A stretch of 64,000 nt of DNA from Opitutaceae bacterium. Its GTDB lineage: Bacteria > Verrucomicrobiota > Verrucomicrobiia > Opitutales > Opitutaceae. Numbering within the stretch: the first letter of the stretch is position 1; every line of letters begins with the position of its first letter. The notes under the pieces are model-generated. The model made no database searches. It was not told the DNA's origin and saw only the letters and a program-made list of their open reading frames with translations. The translations under genes were made by a program, and so were the position numbers. Of this stretch, positions 41,364-50,437 are shown one piece after another. Location of the stretch: NCBI GenBank assembly GCA_003151515.1, contig PLXS01000022.1, positions 1 through 64,000 on the forward strand. Direction: 5' to 3'.

Positions 41364-42659
41364 TCAACCCTCTTCCGCACGCACGTGGGTCCTGCCGTCG
41401 GCAAACTCGGCCTCGAGCCTCTGGCCGGGCGCGATCCTGGCGCGCCGCGTAACCGGGTCTCCCCTCTCGTCGCGCATGATGGCGAAGCCCCGGTTCAGGA
41501 CCGAGCCCGGGCTCGCGCCCCGGAGCCGCTTGAACAGGGAAAGGAGCCGGTGCGACTCGAAGCGCACGCGGGTCTCGGGCGAGGCCTTGTCCAGCCCCGC
41601 GGCGGCGGCCGCGAGGGCCTGCCGGCGGGCCTGGGCCGACAAGCGTAGCGCCGCGGCCAGCCGGTTCGACAGGTCGTCGAGCCTCAGGTTGCCGCGCTCG
41701 ACGAGCGCCGCGGGCGACAGGAGCCTCAGGCGCGAGCGGCCGTGGGCTACGCGCTCCCTGGCGCGGCCCAGGGCGTCCTCGACCGCCGAGCGCGCCGCGC
41801 GGCCCGCCGACTCGGTCCTCTGGGCGAACCGCACAAACTCGCTGGAGACAAGCTCCGCGGCCGCGCTCGGCGTCTCGGCGCGGCGGTCCGCAGCGAAGTC
41901 ACAGAGCGTGAAGTCGACCTCGTGGCCGACCGCGGAGATGGTCGGGATGGGACAGGCCGCCACGGCCCGCACGAGCGCCTCCTCGTTGAACGCCCAGAGG
42001 TCCTCGATGCTTCCACCGCCGCGCCCGATGACGATCAGGTCGAAGATGCCGAGGCTCTCGGCCAGCCGCAGCATGCCGATCATCTCCTCGGCAGCGTCCT
42101 CGCCCTGCACCCGGGCGGGGAGCACGACCACGCGCCCGCGCCAGCCGCGCCGGATCAGGATCCTCATGAAGTCCTGGACTGCCGCGCCCGACGGCGATGT
42201 CACGAACCCGACGGTATGCGGCATCTGCGGGATCGGCTTCTTCCTCGCGGCCTCGAAGAGGCCCTCCTCGGTCAGGCGCCGCTTGAGCTCCTCGTAGCGC
42301 CTCTGCAGCTCCCCGACCCCGTCCTCGACCAGCACCTTGACCACAAGCTGGTACTGGCCGCGCGGCTCGTAGACGCCGATGTCGCCGTGGGCGACGACCT
42401 GGAGCCCGTCCCTGAGCTTGACCGACTGGCGCAGGGCCTGCGACCGGAACATGACGGCCGCCAGCTGGGCCCCCGCGTCCTTGAGCGAGAAGTAGACGTG
42501 GCCGCTCGGCTGGACGCGCAGGTTGGAGACCTCGCCCCTCACCCAGCATGAGCCGATGCCCGCCTCGAGGACGTCCTTCACGCGGCGCGTGAGCTCCGTG
42601 ACGGTGAGCGGCCTTGCCGCGCGGCCCGAGGGACCCGGGTCAATCGGCTCGTCCGGCAT
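41364..42659 (-). CDS. xseA: Exodeoxyribonuclease VII large subunit
   Basis: The 431-residue protein has the OB-fold start CWVRGEVSNLRVQPSGHVYF and the nuclease core VGFVTSPSGAAVQDFMRIL, DLIVIGRGGGSIEDLWAFNE and SAVGHEVDFTLCDFAADRRA. Length matches XseA (about 430-460). Exonuclease VII degrades single-stranded DNA from both ends together with XseB. No xseB is adjacent here, although it often follows in other genomes. The start lies inside the VTT gene by 20 bases. Confidence 0.95.
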   Translation of the reverse strand: MPDEPIDPGPSGRAARPLTVTELTRRVKDVLEAGIGSCWVRGEVSNLRVQPSGHVYFSLKDAGAQLAAVMFRSQALRQSVKLRDGLQVVAHGDIGVYEPRGQYQLVVKVLVEDGVGELQRRYEELKRRLTEEGLFEAARKKPIPQMPHTVGFVTSPSGAAVQDFMRILIRRGWRGRVVVLPARVQGEDAAEEMIGMLRLAESLGIFDLIVIGRGGGSIEDLWAFNEEALVRAVAACPIPTISAVGHEVDFTLCDFAADRRAETPSAAAELVSSEFVRFAQRTESAGRAARSAVEDALGRARERVAHGRSRLRLLSPAALVERGNLRLDDLSNRLAAALRLSAQARRQALAAAAAGLDKASPETRVRFESHRLLSLFKRLRGASPGSVLNRGFAIMRDERGDPVTRRARIAPGQRLEAEFADGRTHVRAEEG

Positions 42660-43314
42660 ACCTCTTGCGGAGCATGTGCACGACGGCTGTCGCCGCCACG
42701 ATGACCCCGACCCCGTAGAGGAGGAGCTTGAAGTCCCCGTTGAATATCCCCTTGCCGAGGACGACGAAGGCCACGACCCAGGGCGTGATGCACAGGAAGG
42801 AGACGACCATGTACAGCCTGAAGGGCACCGCGGCCAGGCCCAGGATGTAGGACTGCATGAAGAAGGGGGGGCCGGGCGTCAGCCGCAGGACGAGCGCAAT
42901 GGAAAGAGCGTTGCCGGGCGTGACCGTGGGAATCGTGTAGCCGTAGCGCTGCGCCAGCCAGGAGAGGAGCGGCCGAAGCGCGTACCGGGCGAGCCAGTAG
43001 GTGAGCGCCAGGTTGGCGATCACCGAGAGGAGCACCGCCGCGACGACGCCAGGCAGGGTCATCTGCCGGGAGAACGCCTCGCCCGCCACGAGCGTAAACG
43101 CGCTCAGCGGCGCCCCGACGGCCGGCAGGGCGACGATCGCCGCGAAGAAGACCATGGGGCCGCCCGCGCGTATCGCCGCCATCGCGTGCTCGCCCAGGGC
43201 CCGGTAGTCGTGGCCGCGCATGAGGAGGACCCCGGCCGCGACCGCCACGAGCGCGACGACGGCCAGCCTTAAGATCGGAAGCTTCCTGCCCACGCGGGGC
43301 TCCTCAGAGGGCAT
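42640..43314 (-). CDS. TVP38/TMEM64 (VTT) family membrane protein
   Basis: The 224-residue protein has five or six membrane helices and VTT-domain text: TLVAGEAFSRQMTLPGVV, LRLTPGPPFFMQSYILGLAA and VPFRLYMVVSFLCITPWVVA. VTT/DedA-like proteins are linked to lipid flipping or membrane homeostasis. It overlaps xseA, which is co-transcribed, but no functional link is known. Confidence 0.88.
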   Translation of the reverse strand: MPSEEPRVGRKLPILRLAVVALVAVAAGVLLMRGHDYRALGEHAMAAIRAGGPMVFFAAIVALPAVGAPLSAFTLVAGEAFSRQMTLPGVVAAVLLSVIANLALTYWLARYALRPLLSWLAQRYGYTIPTVTPGNALSIALVLRLTPGPPFFMQSYILGLAAVPFRLYMVVSFLCITPWVVAFVVLGKGIFNGDFKLLLYGVGVIVAATAVVHMLRKRYAGRAD

Positions 43315-43409
43315 GGGGGCAAGCCTGCCCGCGCGACAGTCCGAGCGTCAAGAACTCGCCGAGGCGCCCCCAAGGGCCACAACGGGCTCGCCTGCCGGCC
43401 GGCGCCGCG

Positions 43410-44996
43410 TTGTCATTGCCGGCGGTGTCAAGCAGCGCCCCGAACAAGGATTTGCCCCGGGCACCCGGTGCGTCGGTGCGCCAGATCGCCATCGCGCTTC
43501 CCGTGCTGGCGGCCCTGGCCTACGGCCTGGGCCACCTGGGCTGGTACCTGGGCACCCCGCTGGGACGCGTGCCCGTCCTCGACGAGCGCGAGAACATGGA
43601 CCTCGCGGCCGCGATCGCGTCCGGCAGCCTGCCCCATGCACCGTTCTACAGGGCGCCGGGCTACGCCCTGGTGCTCGCCTGCCTGCGCTGGGCGGGCGTT
43701 TCGCAGGGGGCCCTGTTCCCCGTCGCGCTCCTCCTCGGCGTCGCTCTCCACGCGGCCGGGGCGGCGCTTGTCGCTCGGATCTCGGGCCGCTGGTTCGGGG
43801 CCGGCGCGGCGCTCCTTGCGGGCCTGCTCTACGCCATGGACCCGGTCCTCGTCCACTTCGCGACGCAGGCCCTGGACTCCACGCTCTCGCTCACGCTCTT
43901 CCTGGCCGGCCTGGACCTCCTCCTGGTGGCCGCGAGCGAGCCCGGGCGCGCCGGCGCTTGGGCGGGCGCCGGCATCCTCTGGGCCCTCGCGGCGCTCGTT
44001 CGGCCGAACTACCTGCTCGCGTGGGTGCTCGCCCCGGCGCTCGCGCTCCTGCTGCCCGCGGCGCGGGCCCTGCGGCTGCGGGCCTGCGCCACGGCCCTCT
44101 GCGGCGTCCTGCTCTTCGGCGCCGAGGCCGCGTGGCAGTGGCGCGAGAGCGGCGTTGCCGGGTTCCTGCCCTGGCAGGGCGCCTACAATCTCTGGTCCGC
44201 CAACCGGCCGGGCGCCAACGGCCGCTTCTTCACGCAGCAGGTGAGCCTGCCGCCGGACCTCGCCCGGGCGAACCCCGCCCGCGCCGAGTCCGTGATCCTC
44301 TATGAAAGGGAGACCGGCGGGGCGCCCGCCGACATCGCCGCCATGAACGCCCACTGGCGCGCCAGGTTCTGGGACGAGGTCCTAAGCCACCCCCTGCGCT
44401 GGGGCCGGCTCATGGCCCGCAAGGCCTATGCCCTCGCCAACAACTGGGAGCAGTACAACAACAAGACGTTCGCGTTCCACAAGGCGCTCTCGCCCTGGCT
44501 GCGCTGGAACCCGATCTGCTGGGGCCTGCTGCTCGTGCTCAGCGTCCCCGGCGCCATGCGCCTCGCGCGGGAGTCCCCGCGCCAGGCGGCCGTCCTGGCC
44601 TGCGTCGCGGCGGCCTGCGCGGCCTCGGTCCTCCTCTTCTTCGTCAGCGCGCGCTTCCGCCTGCCGCTCGCGGCCCTCCTGGCGGCGCTTGCGGGCGGCG
44701 CCGCGGGCCTTCCCTCGCGCTGGCGCGACTGGCCCGCCTCGTGGCGCGTGGGCGCCGGGCTCGCGGCGGCCGCCGCGGCCCTCGTGGCGTTCAGCGACCT
44801 GGGCGGGGTCGCCGACACCGACACCTACGTCGCCGACCACGCCCTCCTCGCCCGCGCGGCGTACACGGTCGGCGACGACGTGACCGCGCTCTCCGAGGCG
44901 CGTGCGGCGCTCAAGATCCAGCCGTGGCATCCCGACGCCGCGGCCATAGCGCAGGCCGCCGAGGCGGAGCTCGCGCGGAAGGCGCACGCAAAATGA
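43410..44996 (+). CDS. GT-C-type membrane glycosyltransferase (ArnT/GT39-like)
   Basis: The 528-residue protein has about twelve helices. The first loop has RVPVLDERENMDLAAAIA followed by PFYRAPGYALVLACL, matching the acidic-pair loop and PxYxxPxY region of lipid-linked sugar transferases. The long C-terminal tail contains a tetratricopeptide-like stretch (AYTVGDDVTALSEARAALKI). The TTG start is uncertain; GTG codons at residues 6 and 23 are alternatives. It overlaps the next membrane gene by 4 bases, so both serve one envelope-glycan pathway with the GT2 gene beyond. Confidence 0.8.
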   Translation: MSLPAVSSSAPNKDLPRAPGASVRQIAIALPVLAALAYGLGHLGWYLGTPLGRVPVLDERENMDLAAAIASGSLPHAPFYRAPGYALVLACLRWAGVSQGALFPVALLLGVALHAAGAALVARISGRWFGAGAALLAGLLYAMDPVLVHFATQALDSTLSLTLFLAGLDLLLVAASEPGRAGAWAGAGILWALAALVRPNYLLAWVLAPALALLLPAARALRLRACATALCGVLLFGAEAAWQWRESGVAGFLPWQGAYNLWSANRPGANGRFFTQQVSLPPDLARANPARAESVILYERETGGAPADIAAMNAHWRARFWDEVLSHPLRWGRLMARKAYALANNWEQYNNKTFAFHKALSPWLRWNPICWGLLLVLSVPGAMRLARESPRQAAVLACVAAACAASVLLFFVSARFRLPLAALLAALAGGAAGLPSRWRDWPASWRVGAGLAAAAAALVAFSDLGGVADTDTYVADHALLARAAYTVGDDVTALSEARAALKIQPWHPDAAAIAQAAEAELARKAHAK

Positions 44997-46909
44997 GCTC
45001 GGGCGGGATGCGGCGCTCGGGGCTCGCCCTCTGGCTCTCGGCCGGGGCTTGCGCGGCCGCGGCGTTCTGGATCTCCATGGGGGTCTCGCCCTGGAGGGGC
45101 GACACGAGAAACGTCTGGCACCACTACGAGTACCTGGCCGAGGGGTTCGTCCACGGGCACACCTACCTGCCACTGCAGCCGGCGCCGCAGCTGCTCGCCC
45201 TGAAGGACCCGTACGACCCCGCGGCCAACGCCCCGTACCGGCTGTGGGACGCGACCCTGTACAACGGCAGGTACTACCTCTACTTCGGTCCCGCGCCGCT
45301 CATCCTCTTCCTGCCCTGGAGGATCCTCACGGGCACGGCCCTGCCCCAGAACCTTGCGGCCGCGGCCCTGGCCGCCCTGGGGCTCGCGGGGCTCGCCCGC
45401 CTGCTCTGGGAGGTGCGCGGCCGCCACTTCCCGCGCCTCTCGGACGCTGGCGTGGCCCTCATCGCCGCCGTGGCGTTCCACGCCTCGTGGCTGCCGGTGA
45501 CGTTGCGGCGCTCGGGCGTCTGGGACGTGCCCGTCGTATCGGCTACGGCCTTCGCGTGGTGGTCCCTCTACCTCCTCTGGAGGTTTCACGAGTCCGGGGG
45601 CCGCGCGCGTTGGGCGCTCGCAACCGGCGCCGCGCTCGCTCTCCTCATGGCCTCGCGGGTCACGTTCGTCCCGGGGGCCGCCGCCATCGCGCTCCTCATG
45701 CTCGTACCCGCCGGCGGGCCCGGTGCGGCCCGCTCGAGGCGCTGGGGCGCGGCCTGCGCTGGCGCCGCGGTGGCCGCCGCCGGCGGCATCGCCCTGCTCG
45801 CCTACAACCGCGCGCGCTTCGGCAGCTGGACCGAGTTCGGGCTAAGATACGTGCTCTTCGGCGAGGACTACCGCGCCGTGCGCTACTTCAGCGCCTCCCT
45901 CGCGCCCTTCAACGCCTGGGCCTACCTCTTCTCGGCGCCGCAGCTCGGGCCCTACTTCCCGTTCCTTCACCCGTACTGGAGCGACGCGACCCCGGCAGGA
46001 TTCGTCGGCTTCGAGGAGGTGTACGGAGTCCTCTTCATGGTGCCCGTGCACCTCGCGGGCCTTGCGGCGCTCGCATGGGCCGCGAGGCCGGGCGCCCCGC
46101 GGGGACCCGCCGCCGCCGCGCTCCTCGCGGGGGCCGCGGCGCTGTCCCTCTCGGCGGCCTCGGTCCTGTTCTGCTGGGCATGGGCCTGCTCGCGCTACAC
46201 GAACGAGCTCCTCGCCGGCTGGACCGTCGCGACCGCGGTCGGCCTGATGGCGATCTTCGGCTCCGACGGTGGCGCGCGGCCGAGCCGGCTTGTGCGCGCC
46301 CTCGCGGCCCTCGCCTCGCTCTGGAGCGTCGCGTGCGTGTGGCTCGCCTCGGCCGAGTTTCGCGGGTTCATGGCGCAGACAAACCCAAGGGCCTACGCGG
46401 CGGCGGCGCATCTCCTCGACTACCCGGGCCTCTGGGCCGCCAGGGCCCGGGGAGTGGAGTTCGGGCCCCTTGACCTTGCGATCCGTGCGCCCGGCCCCGG
46501 CGCGGGCGCCGACTGCGTGCTCCTCGCCAGCGGACGCGTGCAGAGGCTAAACCAGCTCGTGCTGAGCCCGGCCGGCGCTGGTCGCGTCACGCTGCGGCTG
46601 GTCGAGAACGAGCACCTTGTGCTCTCGAGCCCCCCTATCGACGCGCACGACGGCGTCGTTCACGTGAGGGTCGCCGCGCCCTGGCTCTACCCCCCGGCCG
46701 CTAGCCCGTACTGGGACGGCGTGGATCCGGCCCTGCGCGGGGGCCTGCAGACCCTCTTCTCGCTCGCGTGGGACGGCGGCGCCGTCTCCGTCCACTCCCC
46801 GCACTCCGCGGACCCGGTGGGATTCGAGCCGGAGGTCCGGCGCTCGCCGGAGTTCCCGGGCGGCCCCTTCGTCGAGGCGGTCGCGCACGCCCCGCAGGCG
46901 GGGCGATAA
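44993..46909 (+). CDS. Large polytopic membrane protein, GT-C-like
   Basis: The 638-residue protein starts MSSGGMRRSGLALWLSAGAC. It has an opening helix and a loop with NVWHHYEYLAEGFVHGHTYL, then YRLWDATLYNGRYYLYFGPA, a pattern of Asp/His/Tyr typical of GT-C-like enzymes with polyprenyl-linked sugars. About ten further helices follow, and the C-terminal 150 residues are soluble and beta-rich. ATGA overlap with the preceding gene indicates coupling. Sugar and acceptor are unknown. Confidence 0.75.
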   Translation: MSSGGMRRSGLALWLSAGACAAAAFWISMGVSPWRGDTRNVWHHYEYLAEGFVHGHTYLPLQPAPQLLALKDPYDPAANAPYRLWDATLYNGRYYLYFGPAPLILFLPWRILTGTALPQNLAAAALAALGLAGLARLLWEVRGRHFPRLSDAGVALIAAVAFHASWLPVTLRRSGVWDVPVVSATAFAWWSLYLLWRFHESGGRARWALATGAALALLMASRVTFVPGAAAIALLMLVPAGGPGAARSRRWGAACAGAAVAAAGGIALLAYNRARFGSWTEFGLRYVLFGEDYRAVRYFSASLAPFNAWAYLFSAPQLGPYFPFLHPYWSDATPAGFVGFEEVYGVLFMVPVHLAGLAALAWAARPGAPRGPAAAALLAGAAALSLSAASVLFCWAWACSRYTNELLAGWTVATAVGLMAIFGSDGGARPSRLVRALAALASLWSVACVWLASAEFRGFMAQTNPRAYAAAAHLLDYPGLWAARARGVEFGPLDLAIRAPGPGAGADCVLLASGRVQRLNQLVLSPAGAGRVTLRLVENEHLVLSSPPIDAHDGVVHVRVAAPWLYPPAASPYWDGVDPALRGGLQTLFSLAWDGGAVSVHSPHSADPVGFEPEVRRSPEFPGGPFVEAVAHAPQAGR

Positions 46910-46959
46910 AAGCTTCCGTTGGCGCTTCGCGCATACCATTCTTTGCAACTTTACCGGAA

Positions 46960-47646
46960 ATGAAGCTCTCGATCGTCATCCCCTGCTACAACGAGGCAAA
47001 AACCATCCGGGCGCTGGTCGAGCGGGTGCGCAACTCGCCCTATCCCGACAAGGAGGTCATCATCGTCGACGACTGCTCGCGGGACGGCACGAGGGACCTG
47101 CTTCGCACCCAGATCGAGCCGCTGGTCGACAGGATCATCTACCATGAGGTGAACCAGGGCAAGGGGGCGGCGCTCAGGACCGGCTTCGCGGCCGCGACCG
47201 GGGAGGCGGTCATCGTGCAGGACGCCGACCTCGAGTACGACCCGAACGAGTACCCCAAGCTCGTGAAGCCCATCATCGACGGCAAGGCGGACGTCGTCTT
47301 CGGTTCGCGCTTCATGGGCGGGGAACCGCACCGCGTCCACTTCTTCTGGCACATGGTCGGCAACAAGTTCCTCACCCTGCTCTCGAACATGATGACGAAC
47401 CTGAACCTCACGGACATGGAGACCTGCTACAAGGTGTTCCGCCGCTCCGTGCTCCAGCAGATCCGCATCGAGGAGGACCGCTTCGGCTTCGAGCCCGAGA
47501 TCACGGCAAAGGTCTCCCGCCTGAAGGTGGTCATCTTCGAGGTCGGCATCAGCTACTACGGGCGCTCCTACGCCGAGGGAAAGAAGATCGGCTGGCGCGA
47601 TGGCTTCAGGGCGCTCTGGGCGATCTTCAAGTACAACCTGGGCTGA
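46960..47646 (+). CDS. Family 2 glycosyltransferase (DPM1/undecaprenyl-phosphate type)
   Basis: The 228-residue GT-A protein has LSIVIPCYNEAKTIRALVER, VIIVDDCSRDGTRD, VIVQDADLEYDPNEY and the FGSRFMGG loop. The C-terminal part has EEDRFGFEPEITAKV and SYYGRSYAEGKKIGWRDGF, as in polyprenyl-phosphate glycosyltransferases. It probably makes the lipid-linked sugar used by the two GT-C-like neighbours upstream. It starts at ATG about 50 bases after them, and no other start fits. Donor nucleotide sugar unknown. Confidence 0.92.
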   Translation: MKLSIVIPCYNEAKTIRALVERVRNSPYPDKEVIIVDDCSRDGTRDLLRTQIEPLVDRIIYHEVNQGKGAALRTGFAAATGEAVIVQDADLEYDPNEYPKLVKPIIDGKADVVFGSRFMGGEPHRVHFFWHMVGNKFLTLLSNMMTNLNLTDMETCYKVFRRSVLQQIRIEEDRFGFEPEITAKVSRLKVVIFEVGISYYGRSYAEGKKIGWRDGFRALWAIFKYNLG

Positions 47647-47927
47647 TCCCGGGGGCCCACCGGGTTCGACCCCCATCGGTGCCATTGCTCCTGGCGTAAC
47701 ATGTTACCATTCAAATGAATACAATGGCATGCCGAAGGTTGCCGTCCCCAGGTGGCCGGCCTCACTGCCCTTTTGACCAGGTCCACGCCGACCATGATCG
47801 AGACCCTGTGCGCAGTCCGGGCGAACGGTCGCTCGCCGACCCGCTCGGCGCTGATAGATTTGCCTTCGATGCCGCCTGCACCGAGAAAAACCTGTCCTAG
47901 ATTGAGCATCCTGAAGACGGATCCCCG
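47647..47927. other. Intergenic junction before the corrinoid cluster
   Basis: No gene is supported. At 47660-47684 the text CCGGG-TTCGACC-CCCAT-CGGTGCC-A is very like the T-arm and acceptor end of a tRNA, but no 5' half is present upstream. It is followed by two short palindromes and a 200-base tract without a clear reading frame. The stretch separates the envelope glycosylation genes from the methyltransferase block and may be an integration scar. Confidence 0.4.
47696..47720. promoter_or_regulatory. Pair of operator-like palindromes
   Basis: GTAACATGTTAC (47696-47707) is a perfect 12-base palindrome, and ATTCAAATGAAT (47709-47720) is an inverted repeat with arms ATTCA/TGAAT. They sit about 210 bases before the first corrinoid-cluster gene. 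Such paired symmetric sites suit a dimeric repressor, but no regulator gene is identified. Confidence 0.4.
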
Positions 47928-48974
47928 ATGAGCCGACAGACCTACCTCTCCCTGGCCGGCGCAGGCGCGCGCTTGCCCATCGGCACGCACCTGCTGCTTC
48001 ACGCTCACCCGGATCCCGAGGCGATTGTTCTCGATGGCCGGCGCCTTGGCGGGGTCATTGTCGAGGCTGCGGAACGATTCCGAACCAGCCTCGCTGTCCC
48101 GCTAATGGATCTCGCCCTTGAGAAGGAGGCGCTGCTGCTGGCTTGCGGCCTGCCCGCGTCACAGGTCGACGGTCATCATTTTTCCGCCCCTCCCGATATT
48201 CCAGATGAGATCCCCCTCACGCCCCGCATGCGGGCCGCCTGCGGGGCCCTGGCCGAGGTGGCCTGCCGGCCCGGCCTGGTTCCCATCGGCATGGCGATCG
48301 GGCCCTTCTCCCTCATGACGAAGCTCGTCTGCGACCCGATCACGCCGGTGTATGTCGCCGGCACCGGCGTGACCGCCGACGAGGATTGCGAGGTCGCACT
48401 AGTCGAGCAGCTGCTTGCGTCCGGCGAAAGGGCCATCCACCGCTACCTGAAGGCGCAGATCGGGGCAGGTGCCAGGGCCATCATGATCTGCGAGCCAGCC
48501 GCCAACATGGTCTATTTCTCCCCGAAGCAGCTCGCCGTCGACGCCAGGGTCTTCGAGCGGTTCGTCATGGAGCCCATGCGGCGCATCGCGGGGCTGCTGG
48601 CCGAGCACCAGGTCGACCTGATCTTCCACGACTGCGGCGAGCTGACCGATGACATGGTCCGCCGGTTCTCCACCCTGGGCGCCGCCGTGCTGAGCTTCGG
48701 CAGCTCACGCAGGCTCTGGGAGGATGCCCGTCTGGTCCCCAGCGACACGGTACTCTACGGCAACCTGCCCACGAAGCGATTTTACGCCGATCAATTTACC
48801 GTCGCCGAAGTCGAGCGCCTGGCGCGAGAACTCATGGCCAGGATGGGCGCCACCGGACACCCCTTCATTCTCGGCAGCGAATGCGACGTGCTCAGCGTGC
48901 CGGGCAAGGAGCGGGAGATTCTCAGCAAAGTCGACGCGTTCATGAACTGCCCCGGCGCCTCCTGCGCCTGCTGA
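47928..48974 (+). CDS. UroD-family methyltransferase (MtaA/MtbA-like), copy 1
   Basis: The 348-residue TIM-barrel protein contains the zinc motif H-x-C in IFHDCGEL (His234, Cys236) with the distal Cys319 in LGSECDVLS. This H-x-C-x(n)-C set matches cobamide:thiol methyltransferases of the MtaA/MtbA group, where Zn activates the thiol acceptor. MAIGPFSLMTKLVCDP is the usual UroD-like substrate-loop text. It heads a plus-strand run with a second UroD copy, DUF1638, RACo, a corrinoid protein and a third UroD copy. The acceptor could be homocysteine or another thiol; coenzyme M use is not evidenced here. Confidence 0.85.
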   Translation: MSRQTYLSLAGAGARLPIGTHLLLHAHPDPEAIVLDGRRLGGVIVEAAERFRTSLAVPLMDLALEKEALLLACGLPASQVDGHHFSAPPDIPDEIPLTPRMRAACGALAEVACRPGLVPIGMAIGPFSLMTKLVCDPITPVYVAGTGVTADEDCEVALVEQLLASGERAIHRYLKAQIGAGARAIMICEPAANMVYFSPKQLAVDARVFERFVMEPMRRIAGLLAEHQVDLIFHDCGELTDDMVRRFSTLGAAVLSFGSSRRLWEDARLVPSDTVLYGNLPTKRFYADQFTVAEVERLARELMARMGATGHPFILGSECDVLSVPGKEREILSKVDAFMNCPGASCAC

Positions 48975-49164
48975 TGGGCCCATCCCCCCTCTCCCAAGAA
49001 AGGGAAATGCGGTCGTCGCCGTGGCAGTTGACCCTCCCGGAGCCGGACCCGCACGGCCTTGGGCTTGCCGTATGGGCCCGCCGCGACAAGTCTCCCCTAT
49101 TGCTTGGGAGATGTCCTGATCCGGCCGGGTCTTGGCCCCCCGGACGCGCTCGCTGGAAATACAC

Positions 49165-50427
49165 ATGACTGGACGCGATCGACTCGCCGCTTCCCTGGAC
49201 CATCGGTCCACCGACCGGGTCGCCGTCGACTTCGGCGCCTCCTTTGTCACCGGCATGCACGTGTCGGCCGTGACCCGCCTGCGGCGCCACCTGCTTGGAG
49301 ACACGGGCTTCAGGGTAAAGGTCAACGAGCCCTACCAGATGCTCGGCGAAATCGACGACCAACTTCGCGCGGCCCTTCCGATCGACGTCATTGGAATCCC
49401 GGGCCGCAAGTCCATCTTCGGGACCGAGTCCCGCGACTGGAAGCCGTTCACCCTCTTCGACGGGACCGAGTGCCTCGTGCCGGGCCAGTTCAACGTCACG
49501 CGCGCCCCGGACGCCGGCTGGCATATGTACCCTGAGGGCGACACCTCGGTGCGACCGAGCGGGCATATGCCCGCAGGCGGCTATTTCTTCGATTCGATCA
49601 TCCGCCAGCCGCCCATTGACGACGACCGGCTCGACCCCGCGGACAACCTTGAGGAGTTTGCGCCGCTTGACGACGCCGACCTCGAGTTCTATCGCGCCCA
49701 GAGGCGCTGGCTCGACGAGCACGGCGACCTGGGGGCCCTCCTGGTGATCCCGGGCGCCGCCTTCGGCGACATCGCGCTCGTCCCGGCACCCTTCCTCAAG
49801 AACCCAAGGGGCATCCGCGACATCGAGGAGTGGTATGTCTCCACCGTGGCGCGGCAGGACTTTGTGCTGGAGGTATTCGACCGGCAATGCGCCATCGCGG
49901 AGCGCAATCTTCTAACGCTCATCGGCCTCTTCGGCGACTCGGTGCAGGTGGCGCTTCTCACCGGCACGGATTTCGGCACGCAGCGCGGGCCATTCATCTC
50001 GAGGGGGGCCTACCGCACGCTCTACCAGCCCTTCCACCGCCGGCTAAACGACCTGATCCACCGCCACTCGTCCTGGAAGACGTTCATTCACTCCTGCGGC
50101 GACGTCTACCCGCTCCTCCCGGACTTCATAGCCTCGGGCTTTGACATCCTGAACCCCGTGCAGTGCTCGGCCGCGGAGATGGACCCGGCCCGGCTGAAGA
50201 GTGAGTTCGGCCGCGACATAACCTTCTGGGGGGGCGGCGTCGACACGCAGCACACGCTGCCCTTCGGAACGCCCGACGAGATCTACCGGGAGTGCCGGGA
50301 GCGGATCGACATCTTTGCAGCCGGCGGGGGATTCGTCTTCAATGCCATTCACAACGTCCAGGGGCCGACTTCCGTGGAGAAGATGCTCGCCATGTTCCGC
50401 GCCATCCGCGACAGCGCGGGCGGCTAA
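49165..50427 (+). CDS. UroD-family methyltransferase, variant zinc site, copy 2
   Basis: The 420-residue UroD-type protein is longer than copies 1 and 3. FIHSCGDV gives H-x-C (His309, Cys311), but where the third zinc ligand Cys is expected the text is AIHNVQGPT, so His396 may replace it. This subtype is the one that resembles O-demethylase-type substrate methyltransferases, so it is a candidate for the enzyme that takes the methyl group off the donor. The ATG at MTGRDRLAAS is chosen; an ATG 33 bases upstream is open. Donor unknown. Confidence 0.82.
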   Translation: MTGRDRLAASLDHRSTDRVAVDFGASFVTGMHVSAVTRLRRHLLGDTGFRVKVNEPYQMLGEIDDQLRAALPIDVIGIPGRKSIFGTESRDWKPFTLFDGTECLVPGQFNVTRAPDAGWHMYPEGDTSVRPSGHMPAGGYFFDSIIRQPPIDDDRLDPADNLEEFAPLDDADLEFYRAQRRWLDEHGDLGALLVIPGAAFGDIALVPAPFLKNPRGIRDIEEWYVSTVARQDFVLEVFDRQCAIAERNLLTLIGLFGDSVQVALLTGTDFGTQRGPFISRGAYRTLYQPFHRRLNDLIHRHSSWKTFIHSCGDVYPLLPDFIASGFDILNPVQCSAAEMDPARLKSEFGRDITFWGGGVDTQHTLPFGTPDEIYRECRERIDIFAAGGGFVFNAIHNVQGPTSVEKMLAMFRAIRDSAGG

Positions 50428-50437
50428 GGCCGCACCC

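Noticed and set aside
47647-47927. Possible cobalamin riboswitch before the corrinoid cluster
   Set aside because: I looked for the B12-box and the GGTG...GCCACTG-type elements and saw neither; a covariance search would be needed to exclude it fully.
47568-48008. Minus-strand frame containing GVDLVKRAV, slightly like an IS110 transposase start
   Set aside because: Only a short stretch resembles GVDLAKR-type starts, the rest does not continue as IS110, and the frame overlaps the start of the UroD gene and the tRNA-like scar.
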